Shown: piece by piece, positions 1 through 10,475 of the stretch
Layout of the letters: the number at the start of each line of letters is the position of its first letter
How positions within the stretch are numbered: the stretch's first letter is position 1
Assembly: GCA_035610365.1 (NCBI GenBank)
Contig: CM069433.1
Coordinates: 54,922,487 to 54,986,486 of the forward strand
Direction: 5' to 3'
DNA: 64,000 nt
Origin: Aquatica leii
Taxonomy: Eukaryota > Arthropoda > Insecta > Coleoptera > Lampyridae
Made by a program: the position numbers and the translations under genes
The notes under the pieces: generated by a model
Database searches by the model: none
The model's input: the letters and a program-made list of their open reading frames with translations, nothing else
What the model was told of the DNA's origin: nothing

Positions 1-480
1 AATTACAATGTTATATAGCCATTACAGATTACTTTCTTACATAGTAAATTATAGTATGAGATAGCTCTGCTATCATATTTCATTGATGTTACTAATGTTT
101 TGCACATGAAGAAATATACTGTGCTAACCAAACTTACAAAAACCTCGGAAAATATGCGAACTAATTTAAAGGACAAATTGTATCGACCAATCATATAGCG
201 CGATTCGATTCGATTCATTTAAAATCATAAGCATTTATTTATTAGTTTTTTCGGCATTTTGGTTTCTATTTACGTTGTATTTTGGCTTTTCATATTACTT
301 TTTGCTTTTATATATGAATTCTCGTCTTGATTGTGAACAAATCTGTTTTCTTAGAACAATATATTCCAATTTATCTTTAAAACAGTTGGTAAGTATTTTT
401 AGGTTAAAATCATTTCTAATTAATTTATAACACAAAAAAATGATTTATTGTTGTTATAGTAAAAAAACAGCAATAATTCA
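1..480. other. AT-rich flank, nothing recognised
   Basis: No coding similarity, terminal repeat or RNA gene was recognised. A short run of ATTCG motifs lies near 201-218 and resembles the TCGAAT-rich tract at 12.2 kb, but it is too short to interpret. Confidence 0.5.
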
Positions 481-509
481 AATAAAATTTTGTATTACAG
501 TGTAAATTC

Positions 510-1283
510 ATGGAACGTAGAACCCGAAAAGTCGTTCATTCGGAAGCACGAAACATTATTCGTAATGTCATCGATTTCTTCGATAAACAGAAACCAGATG
601 GTCAATGGATATATTCAATCAAAAAAGCTTCTGAACTTGCTACTGCTGCAACAGGGAAATCTTCAAGTTTTATTAAAATTCGTAAAGAATCTATTGTTGT
701 CGGAGACCCACTCTTAAGACCTCCTGATAAGAAGCGTCGAACTGTTGCAATGAACAAAATTGAGTTGAATAATTTTGATCAAAGGGTTTTAAGAACGTCG
801 TGCATGAAATGTATACATTCGATCATCAAGTACCTACAGTGAAAGCGTTAGTGGAAAAAATGAAAGACAAAGTCAACTACATGGGAGAACGTGAAACTTT
901 ACGAAACTATATTTTAAAACTTGAGTTTCGTTACAATAAATGCTGTAATAAACGTAAACTTTTTGCCTCCTTACCATTGTGATTTATATCCAATTGAATT
1001 TATATGGAGTCTCGTAAAAAGAAAAGTCGCAATTAATAATGTGGCACAACGATGAATTGATATTGAAAATTCAGTTCGAAATGCATTTTCTAAAATTACA
1101 AATGAAGATTGGCAAAAACAGTGTAATCATGTGTCACATCTTCGTGAAGAAATGGGGAAAGCAGATTGTTTAGTTGATGAGGTTGTTGAAAGTTTGACAT
1201 TTACAGTAAATAATAGTGATTCAGATGAGGACGGTTGGAAAACTGATAAAAGTGAAAGTGAACCTTCAGGTAATCATAATTAA
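510..1283 (+). pseudogene. Tc1-like (DDE_3-type) transposase remnant, core deleted
   Basis: The ATG at 510 opens an N-terminal DNA-binding part. A one-base frameshift near 800 moves the frame into a segment beginning HEMYTFDHQVPTVKAL and continuing through the repeat-type phrase GERETLRNYILKLEFRY. At about 966 the frame jumps directly to PPYHCDLYPIEFIWSLVKR, the hallmark that lies just before the third catalytic residue region in IS630/Tc1/mariner transposases. The frame then runs to an acidic tail ending at a TAA near 1281. Roughly 150-200 residues holding the first two catalytic aspartates are missing, and one stop interrupts the tail (near 1054). The element cannot encode an active transposase. 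Family assignment comes from the domain order and the PYHxDLxPIExxW motif. Terminal repeats were not found. Confidence 0.8.
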
Positions 1284-2389
1284 TTAATTATTGACCTTAG
1301 TCACATTGCGTCATTTAATAAATAGGAGATAATACATTTTTTATGTTTTATACAGAAATGAGTGTTTACTTTTCTGTTTTGTAAATTTTTCAATAAAAAA
1401 TTTATTAAAAACCGTACTAATTGTGGTTATTGTAGTTTTAATTCATGATTAGATTAAAATGAAATATTTGTACAGTGATCAAATTTATTCATGTTTTATA
1501 CGAAAATTTTTTTTTATTTTTTTAACTACAACTTATGCAACCAATTATGCAGTCGAGTATTACTCGTTTGCTTGTTGCTTAATTTTAAAAATTAGCGTCA
1601 AAATAATTTTTCATCAGACTATACCTTGTACGATACTCGCTCCCCCAGATACGCCTACCTAGGGTTTTTGTAAGCTTGGTCAAACTGTAATAATTGCAAT
1701 ATTAATAATTTGTACATATATGTTATGAAACAGTTCTGAATTAGATATTTTTTTTGTGATATCAATAAATTTTAATTGTACTCGAATGAAGTGGGCGAAA
1801 AAGAGTTAATGAATAGCAATCAGAAAAAGTAATGTGAGTGAACGAGAAACTTTTACCTACTAGTAACTATAGTTACGGCTCACTTTATACGAAGGTATTA
1901 AGCAAAAGTAGTTTACTTCACTATGGTATAATTCACAAAGCAATGGAACAATCATGTTTCTATCACGCAGTACGGACGTAAATTTATATTTATTTATAAT
2001 TCAAACATAATGATAAAATTTACTGTTATAAATCAACCTTTTTGTGATGTGATTGGAAGTACTCGTCAGCTGATAGTAAAACAGAGTTGTTCTTACGCAA
2101 TTTTGTAGGTTCGTTGCTTCGTGAATTATATTATAGTATTGTGAAGTGGGTATATGTGACAGTACATTATAATGTTGTCATAAATAAAAACATGTAATTT
2201 ATTGTTAACTACATCTAATAGAACCCAAAAAATAAAGCATTATAGACATTGCCTAAATTTTTTTTACATCTTAATGCAATAGAGTATTGGTTTTCTAACA
2301 ATCGAATAATTATTGGAGTTTTTTATAATTCATAATACTATTATCCTTCTATCGTTTTTTAAACTAATTGTAAAATATATTTTTTGGCC
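1284..2389. other. AT-rich, nothing recognised
   Basis: Short ORFs (for example 1459-1662) have no recognisable domain or compositional signal. There is no terminal repeat or RNA gene that I can support. Confidence 0.5.
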
Positions 2390-3140
2390 CTTATTTAGCA
2401 GCACAAGCCTACATTTCTATTGTCTAAAGTCAATCCATCGGTGTAGTAGTAACATGTCGGAATGTCTGTTTCCAATTGAAATCAGAATGATGTTGTCTAC
2501 CAAATGCCTCATCTTGACGAATGCGATCTTTTTCTTGATGTTCTAATAACCAATGTACTTCAGCAGCAGTAAGTTACAAAACGGTCTTCATATAGACCGT
2601 GCTGCATGCTTGCACTGTTTTATTGTAAGTACCCATTAGACGTTTTTCCTGTTATATTTTGATAGTGTATAAAGAACGAGTCGGATAGTTTTTTGGTAGA
2701 TTTTTGGAGATAATTTTTTTTAGTTTTACTTCCGATTTGCAGTCAAAATGACTTTACTGTTTTTGGTTTTTGTCGGGAGTCTATTCTTGCTGGTTGTACT
2801 CTGCCATCTTTGGGCTTGAACGTTAAAATATCATGTATTTGCTTCTTTTTAAAAAATACTGCTGCTGTTAAGCAACGTGCTAAATTTAAATTTTGGTTTT
2901 TACCCGATGAGAACGCAACTTGCCGGTAGTCTCATCCTGACAATTACCTGACTTCTTCGTAGACAATTTTTTTTTCTTGTTTCTGCTTCTCTCGTCGTCG
3001 TTTGTTTTACTTACGTTGTTTTGTTTTGAAAATGATTTTTTTGTAAACACACAAAATTATTGAAAATTGTTTTGGTTTTATTTTCTATGTGGCCGTACAG
3101 AAGCTTGGTGTTGATGTTTCCGGCGCTACTCCATCTTAGA
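2390..3140 (-). other. GC-richer coding-like block, unidentified
   Basis: Read on the minus strand this block has lower AT content and charged, codon-like stretches, for example EVHWLLEHQEKDRIRQDEAF near 2500-2560 and a Lys/Arg/Asp-rich stretch near 2945-3010. Stops and frame changes separate these pieces. I do not recognise the family. It could be a decayed gag-like or unknown transposon gene, or exons of a degraded gene. The block stands out only by composition and by continuous readable stretches in one direction. Confidence 0.3.
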
Positions 3141-4879
3141 CAGAAATTTTATTTAGTTTATTTTTCTTTCGTCTTTTGTAATTATCCTGTTCAGCGTTTC
3201 TTTATTATGATGCGTAGACGTTTGTTCAGTTGGTCGTCCTAATCAATGAAAAATTCTTTTTAGAATAGTAATCGTAGGGTAAGTACGGTCTTGTAATTTA
3301 ATTTTAGTTAACCTCGTTTTTTAAGAAACACTAATACTATTTTTTGATTTGAAATTCTTCCATAACGTTTTAATGTTTTCTTTCTCGGTCGTTATGTGTA
3401 ATATTTGCTATTATTAAGTTGTTTTTATTATTAAAAAATTAAATATAATATAGATTATTAGATAGTTGTTATATTAAATTATAAATTTTTCTTACGTTTA
3501 ATACTGTTAAATACTGTTAAAAATTTATTTTCTACGTATTAGATGTGAAAAAAGTTTTAAAATTAAACTATTCTTGCACAATACAAAATATGCAAATGAA
3601 ATTTTATTTTTGTTTAGATTTTTAGTAGTTTTTTAATTTGTTTATGAATGAATTAGCAATTAAAGCCACCTCGACAATAAATTTGTCATTAGAAAATCTA
3701 GAAAGCATGTATACAAATGATTTACTGCAAATTAGTACACCATACACTGCTGCACCAATAGATTATTGTATTAAGGCTACATGGGTGTAAATTAAAACAG
3801 TAAGTGTAATGTATTTTCAATTTGAATATTAGTCATCATTTGAAATTTCATTTTAATTATAAATAACAGCTTTTTGTTTTTAACTGCAACTAATGGATTA
3901 ATGAAACTGTCAATTTGAAGAGTTTTATGGTAATTGATTAAAAGTACAGAATTTTGTATTATTTTTTCTGAGACTTTTTTTTATTAATTTAAAGATATAT
4001 TTACATCTTGACGATTTCTACAATTCTAAGAATCTTGAACGCTAACAATATTGTATGACAAACATTTATACTTCAAATGTTTTATAAGTCCAGGCGTTTG
4101 TATGACGGCATACTTTATACAACACATTTGTTTTTGTAAGCGACTCAAACAAGTTCAATCAATTTCATTTCTTATTTTGAAATTTTCTTTATATGGTTTG
4201 AAAGGTGAATTGTAAAGTTAGTTTAGTTTTTTATATATTATTATTAATATTATTATGTTTAGATGATGATTCTATCATTATATTACTAGTACAGTAAATT
4301 ATTATGGTATACAAAGTATACTTATGTAAGTATGTATCTGTATCTACAAATGAAGTCCCATTACTTGAAATTTTAAAGAAAGTTTTACCTATCTTTTAGT
4401 ACATTTATTTTTTAAATACATCACATTTTAAGAAAGTTACACTTTCTCTAAAGAATGCGTTGGGGCAATAACGACAAGCATATCCAATTATAGAAATTGG
4501 TAACTATCGTTTAAATTATTTAAATCCTAACTAACAAAAATTATGTTATAATTTCGTAAATAATAAACATCAATGTCATCTATTTTAGGTTATTAAAAAA
4601 TTAATGTTTTCATTTAAATAGTGCATTCAACATTATTTCACTTTCAAATTGTGATAACGTTCAGTTAACTAACTAGTTTTGTTTAAGTAAAAAAGTATAC
4701 AAGATGGCGGACTTGGGGTTTCAATGGTAAATCTTTAATATTGAATTATTTGCTTCCCTAACTATTTTAGAAAAAAAGTGTAAATCAATATTTTACAGAG
4801 GAAAAAAAATACAACGACCATCCATACTATTGCTTACAGTTTTCTATTTTCTAGAACCAAAAAAAAATCTATTTTTTGT
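3141..4879. other. AT-rich, nothing recognised
   Basis: Low-complexity AT-rich DNA without recognisable coding, repeat-terminal or RNA features. Short poly-T and poly-A tracts are common. Confidence 0.5.
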
Positions 4880-5320
4880 GCTGCCAACATTGTAAACGTC
4901 AATATTCGTTCGTTGGTGTAGTTACGTAATGAACGAAAAAAGCTCTAGGGTGGCAAAATGAAAACTAGGAATCTACATATAAGTAAGTGTTCAAAGTCAA
5001 TTAATATATTAGAATGAGTATGCGACAGGTGGAAAAATCATTTTAAAAATCTTGAAATTCAGTTAAAATTGAAGAAAAACGATGTTAAAGTTAATGTCAA
5101 ATCTGACAGATTTAGTAATAAATGTAGTACCAACATATTATATTGCTGTTGATTTTTTTTATTTTTTCAAAAAAGAATGTAATTTTATGAAAGGCAACAC
5201 AAAAAATAATGTACATTACTCTCGTCGAAAGAATCATAGCATAACTCACTCACATGCAACGCTCGGCCGTGCGGCCTCGCGTCGCATTAACGTTCGTTAT
5301 GCTATTTCTTACTTTCGACT
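4880..5320 (+). repeat. Dispersed repeat family A, copy 1
   Basis: Blocks in this segment recur in reverse complement at 18935-19390 with matching order and spacing. They are a block around GTGTAGTTACGTAAT (about 4915), a block AATGTAGTACCAACA (about 5121), and a terminal hairpin with arms ATAGCATAAC and GTTATGCTAT (about 5237-5312). In copy 1 the hairpin loop is GC-rich. The 113-codon ORF at 5082-5423 crosses the repeat and is probably fortuitous, because the other copy does not keep its frame. The type of element is unknown; the end hairpin suggests a non-autonomous DNA element or a Helitron-like end. Confidence 0.6.
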
Positions 5321-5689
5321 CTTGTTACGTAAACTACTATTAAAAAAATCGATAATGCCATGGAATTATAAAAACAAAAAAGTGCACTTAGTTCTCATTA
5401 AATTGATCTTATTTTATGAATAATTATAAAACCATAAAACAGGATCCGTTAAAAATCACACTGTACCCGGCCAGTGAAAAACTTTGCAGTAGTACCTAAC
5501 TTACCAAATCTAAAAAACTGCCTTTGTCATTTGATATTATTTTGGCGCAATTGCTTCTTGATTTCCAAGTGATTTTCTAGTTTTTTTGGGATCAATTCAT
5601 TATATTAAGCTATTATTCACATTACTAAACTTGTTATATGTGTTTAGTTATTTGATTTTTGTGTTTAAGGTGTTAAGTAGGAACTTCCG

Positions 5690-6310
5690 AATTTAGATTT
5701 GAGCAATGGGTAAGTAAGTAAATTAATTTGAAATTATGTATGAAACATTCCTTATTAGAGATAGAAACCCTTCAGTTTCGAACACAGATACCCTAAAATG
5801 TAATTGGAGGATTCGTATTTCTAATAGGGTCAATTTATGCTAGTAATATGACATGTGAAAGTTATGTACCTTTTATATTAATCTATGTTTGAAATGTAAA
5901 GCGACGTTAAACATTATATTTTTATTCTAGTGAAATCAAGCTTATTTGCAAAATATGCCGTAAGAAATTTTGTCGGGTGTCAACGAAAAATCGACATTTG
6001 AAAACAATACATAATCAATAAGTAGAAGAAAAGAAATGTCTGTTTATTAAGTGCCTATGCTCTGAAAAAAGAAAGTAGCGTTTTCCCAATCATGACATTC
6101 TTATACATCATTTCACCGAACTGCAAATGTAATCGAAATAATCAACATTCCTATTTATTAAATTCTATAGATGTTCTTAGCATGATCTTTAGGCGCAAAA
6201 AAAATAAAACTAATCTTATAAGCGACTTGTTAATTGCCAAAGACAAAGAAAAGAAAACATTAAATTTGCTCTCTCCGTTTACAACGAACAAAAAAACCTC
6301 GTTTAAGCGA
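5690..6310 (+). pseudogene. C2H2 zinc-finger-like fragment with a possible intron
   Basis: A segment near 5945-6020 reads CKICRKKFCRVSTKNRHLK followed by TIH, which fits C-x2-C-x12-H-x4-H. A second C/H-rich part follows near 6030-6110 but contains stops. Upstream, ATGG at 5706 is followed by GTAAGTAAGT, and TTTTATTCTAG precedes 5931, which would make a plausible 222-nt intron placed just after a start codon. The frame created by that ATG differs from the finger frame, so the splice model is uncertain. Zinc fingers of this sort occur in transposon-borne proteins and host genes alike. I infer a decayed transposon gene because of the stops. Confidence 0.4.
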
Positions 6311-6645
6311 TAAAATTAAATTTAAATAATCATTTTCAATTTTCTCGCGTTAGACAGTTCATCGCATAAATAAATAACTTACAAACGCATATCCAAATAA
6401 ATTTAACTGATTTCTGACTTTTTTATATGGCGCTTAATCCTCAAATTGAAGATCACGTATTGCGGTTTATTGGGTCTTGACTGACGCAAGTTGGGAACCA
6501 CATAACAATTTGTCACTAACTAATAACTTTATACAAAACGTACATTCAAAGAAAAGTAATAATAATAAATGTACGTGAATTCGCGAGTACAAAAAAAAAG
6601 ACCCCGTCCGTCAATAAGTGAAAAAAAATAACGCGTAAATAACTT
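6311..6645. other. Unassigned spacer
   Basis: No feature recognised. The ORF at 6546-6737 on the minus strand straddles the boundary of the next repeat and is a by-product of it. Confidence 0.4.
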
Positions 6646-7351
6646 TTTCCACTACTAGTTGTATACGCTTGCATTATTACGTATAATAGAAGGCCGTGAA
6701 ATTGTACTTTTTTAAGCGCAGGTAAATAATATTTCATTATTAACTAGTAGTTAATAATGAACATATTTACATTTTCTGATAATACTACAACAGTTTCAAA
6801 GAAAAACAGTTTACCAAACTGCGTACCAAGAGCAAGAGATTTTATTTAATGCTAATTTAAGTTTTCAAATCGCTCAATTAATAAATTAATTTGATTTTAA
6901 AAAGTAAGTTATTTGAAGTTCGCGCTTAATTAAATGTAAATATTATTGAGTTAAATATGTTTTAGATATAATCAATGCTTAAAATAATAATGTTTTTAAA
7001 CAATTTAAACAACTTTAGCAATAAAAACTTACGTTATCAGGTTATTTTTGTGTTTTAAATCACAATTAAGAATTACGTCAAAATTAATTCTATTAAACTA
7101 ATGACAACTGTCAGAATTACTGACTTGATTTTTAATTTAAAATTAATATCTTAAATTTTAAATTTGATTTAGTAACAGGTAGAAAGGTTTTAATAATTCT
7201 AGTAGTGGAAAAAATTGTATATATAACACGGTTGAGAAGTTCATTATAACCTGCGCGATTTATATCCCTCGACGCTTCGCGTCTCGCGATATAATCTATC
7301 GCTTAGGTTATAATGATGCACTTCTCAACCTTGATATATAATATACTATTT
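6646..7351 (+). repeat. Hairpin repeat family H, copy 1
   Basis: It starts at TTTTTCCACTACTAG. An inverted copy of that sequence, CTAGTAGTGGAAAAA, sits at about 7199-7214, so an inner unit of about 568 bp has 15-bp inverted ends like a MITE. Immediately beyond it lies a 100-nt hairpin (7230-7330). The whole 700-bp arrangement recurs inverted at 47981-48690, by eye about 98 percent identical in the stretches I compared, and in diverged form at 50285-50858. Sequence similarity ends abruptly at TTTTTCCAC on one side and after AATATACTATTT on the other, which defines the unit. It carries no coding sequence. Confidence 0.8.
7216..7345. repeat. Long imperfect hairpin inside repeat H copy 1
   Basis: The left arm begins GGTTGAGAAGT and the right arm ends ACTTCTCAACC. 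Both include an AGGTTATAAT block, and the tip is GACGC-TTC-GCGTC. Pairing extends over about 100 nt, and AT-rich outer arms lengthen it to about 130. The interior is notably GC/CpG-rich against the surrounding DNA. The same hairpin is found in the copy at 48 kb; in the third copy the central 35 nt or so have been lost. Confidence 0.8.
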
Positions 7352-8412
7352 TTGAGTAGGTAACAAAAACCAGGGCGTAAATTAACTCCCTTGCGCGATT
7401 ACGTTAAAAAAAACAGCCCGACAGTAACTTTTTTTTTGCGAGTAAGTCAAAAGAAGAACTCCTGTATGCAACTTTCTTCGTTTTTGGACCGCGTCAGGGT
7501 TTTAAAACCTTCGTTTAAAACTCTCCTCCTTTTTTGTACGCAATTTTGACTTTATTTCCTAAAACGCTTTTTTCTGATTGGTTAAGTTCACGAACCCTCT
7601 CAGTACCAAATCTGCCAATTGGCTTTTCCTTTTTTTACTCAATTTGTTGAAAGCGGCGTTATGCTTCTTTCTACCCTTAAGATGTTGCGACGTTTTGTTA
7701 CTGGGCGGGCACTGCGTGTTTGAAAAGAATAAACATTTACCGATCCTACAATCTTTTCTCGTATTAATATTAAACAAATGCGCTACTGACTATAGAAAAG
7801 CATTAAAGAGATAAACTCTAATTTAACATGAATCCTTTCTATAGTCATAACACATTTATAACGCTAATAATTTTTACAATTGCTTGAGTGTTGGTACAAT
7901 TTCAACATTCAAAATTTACTGAAATTTTATTTTACCTACTTTCGTCATATGTTGATAACTTTACAGTGAAATCGTTTATGACTTAAATTAGTAATTTTTA
8001 TTATAAAACTTAAACCAGAGTTATTAAATTATTACTTTGTTTATGCATTTTAAAATTTTAACATAAATTATCGGTTTAGTAGAACATGTGTGTTCCTTCG
8101 AGTTGGTGACCACCGCGGCTTTTTTTGCGGTTAAGGGTAGCTTTGTCGGTGTTATATTACACCAGGTATCTGAAGTTGTTTTTCTTGTAAATCATGCCTG
8201 CATCAAAACCGCCACAATTTTTGTATTGAAATGATTTGCTTAATAACTTAACATAATCAATAAGCTATTAACCTAAAACGTTTTTATAGAGGACAAAATT
8301 TACTATAAAAAAGTTTGCAGAAGGGTACAATTACCTTCAATAGTTTAGAAGATACAAGTGTGCAAAGTTTCCCAAAAATGTTTCACATTACATTAAAATT
8401 CTGTAACTCTTA
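7352..8412. other. Unassigned spacer, partly GC-richer
   Basis: Overlapping ORFs on both strands (7559-7814) are Lys-rich or Leu/Phe-rich mirror images and match nothing I know. No repeat partner was found in the window. Confidence 0.4.
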
Positions 8413-8926
8413 TAGCGGGTTGCACAAAAGATAATTGACCGTTAATTGGAGTTTAATCTTTGACTAAAGTATCATTATCTTTTAATTATAGTTTAACGGG
8501 CCATTAACGGTCAATTAAATATTTAATTGAAGTCGACGTTAATCGGAGATTAACGGTGAATTAACTATATTTTGCGTTGCACAAAACTATAATCCACGAT
8601 TAAACTCTTGTTAACAAAAGATTATCTAATTGGCGATATTTGACTGATTAACCTACAAGTTTTTCAATAATAAAAAGTTCATGATTTAGAGTCAAAACTA
8701 GCTAATAAATTATAGCTACGTTTAATTTAAGTTTCGTTTAATTCAAATTTATTAAAAAAACAATTATTAAACAAAAATAATTATGTTGTTTTACTTGTCG
8801 TCTTCTTCCTTGAGTAGCTTTGAAGACAGCTACCTGGTACATCCTTTGATGCAAGAGTACAAATATTAATGCTCTATCCAGCATATCACAATTGAAATTG
8901 TCAGGCTCTCCCATCAATATATAAAG

Positions 8927-9418
8927 ATGCCTAGAGCTACCAAACAGTTACTGGAAACAAGACAATGGTTTTTTCGCATTTCTGGTTTTTTAGGTGTTGT
9001 GGGAGCTGTCGATTGCACACATGTGCATATACAATCACCCGATAGTCTAAATGCTGAATCGTATCACAACAAAAAAGGATATTTTAGCATTAATATTCAA
9101 GCGATTTGCCATGTCGACTTAAAATTCATGCATTTTATTGTTTATTGACCAGGATGTATTCTTTTGAATAAATTTCTTCTTCCGGTTGAATTTCGCATCA
9201 GAAGATATAGCAACGGTTACCTATTAGGTGATAGTGGAAATCCAGGTAATCCTTATCTGCTTACATCCAGTAGGGCACATATTATATTATATACAAGTAA
9301 TACCATAGAAAGGTTTTTTGGAGTTTGTCAGAGAGGATTTCCTTGCTTGCAATATGGTTGCCGACTCTTAATTAGCACAATATTAATCGCAACAGTTCTA
9401 AATATGCAAACTGTATAG
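8927..9418 (+). pseudogene. HARBI1-like transposase, frameshifted
   Basis: Two frames make up the C-terminal catalytic half. The first (8927-9148) contains VVGAVDCTHVHIQSPDS, with the first catalytic Asp, and then KKGYFSINIQ. After a lesion near 9149-9165 the second (9164-9418) contains LLGDSGNPGNPYLLT, with the second Asp, and NTIERFFGVCQRGFPCL, with the catalytic Glu. All three DDE residues are therefore still visible, but the segment between the first two has been disrupted and the N-terminal helix-turn-helix part is not readable. The catalytic glutamate segment is followed by a short tail and a stop, as usual for this family. Confidence 0.9.
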
Positions 9419-9455
9419 AAAAAACATAATTTATTGTAATCTTTTATTTATAAAA

Positions 9456-9846
9456 CTAATACTGTGCTTTATATTTTCTTAAACTTGATTTAATAATATT
9501 ACTTCTTTCAGTAATTAACAGTTTATAATTTCTGGCTTTTGAAATTTTTCTTATAAATAACTCGGGAGAAGTTGCCACAGGTTCTGCAGTAAATAGGAAT
9601 GCAAAAGACAAGAATACGAGATAATCCAGGTTGAGGTTCAGCCACATGAAATGATTCTCATTTGCCTATTTTTAAATTAATATTAAATTTCATTGTAATT
9701 ATCTCCCAATTTACCAAAATAGTAAGCTGTACTTCAAAGCAATTTCTAGGTGGCTCAGTTTGGTATGCAATGTTTGCCAGCAAAACCTCCTGATCGGCAG
9801 TTATTAAGAGGTTGAAAACTCCACGAGAAACAAATTTTTTCATCAT
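9456..9846 (-). other. Position of the second Harbinger ORF, not identifiable
   Basis: Harbinger elements usually carry a second, Myb/SANT-like gene. Two short minus-strand ORFs lie here (9456-9647 and 9658-9846), but I see no tryptophan-spaced Myb pattern. They may be a degraded version or chance ORFs. The placement inside the element is the only argument for them. Confidence 0.2.
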
Positions 9847-10475
9847 ACATAATACAACTTTTAAGTCCTTGCTTACATGTCCTGTTTCACAGGTCTGTTT
9901 TATCTTCAGTTTTATATATACAAAGTTTTAGGTATTTTGCTGTTTGGAGGCCTGTTTTAGTTGATGCATTACATTCGTTGGTGATGTTTGTTGACACCGA
10001 ACATTTTTTTTCAACTATAAAGCCGTTAGCGAGTTACTCCTTTATATTGTTATATAAAGTAAAGGATAAAAGGAATTATGCAAGAAATTCTATAGAATTA
10101 GAAATTTTTATCGGTAAACATAAAATAAAGCGATCTATACAGAAGTAATATTTTCCATAATGATAATATAACTATTTAGAAGAAAACGCGAATAATATAG
10201 TAATACTCATTTTACTACAATATTTATTAACGTTTTTTTCTTGATTTGAGTAAATATTTGTAAATAACCTCCTTTTTGGTAGTCATTTTTGTTTCATAAA
10301 CTGGCATTAAAACGCGCGGTTGTCAAGTTGACCAGTAGTTAATGGTTCATTAACTAATGGACCGTTAATCATAGGCTAAATTGTTTTGAGCAACGCAATT
10401 GAATGTTAATCAACCATCATCTTTAATCGACGATTAGTAAATCGCCAATTAACCAGACTTTTGTGCAACCGGCTA

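Larger units (their letters stand above)
8413..10475 (+). mobile_element. PIF/Harbinger DNA transposon, 2.06 kb, with both ends
   Basis: The ends are TAGCGGGTTGCACAAAAG (8413-8430) and its inverted partner CTTTTGTGCAACCGGCTA (10458-10475), differing at one position. Both are flanked by TTA (8410-8412 and 10476-10478), the 3-bp TWA-type duplication expected of this superfamily. Subterminal blocks rich in GTTAA/TTAAC motifs occur at both ends (8440-8620 and 10325-10455). The interior carries a broken HARBI1-like transposase on the plus strand. Size and layout suit a single-element insertion that has since decayed. Confidence 0.9.

Noticed and set aside
9456..9846. Myb/SANT partner gene of the Harbinger element
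   Set aside because: Position fits but no Myb-like tryptophan spacing can be read, so it is not called as such.
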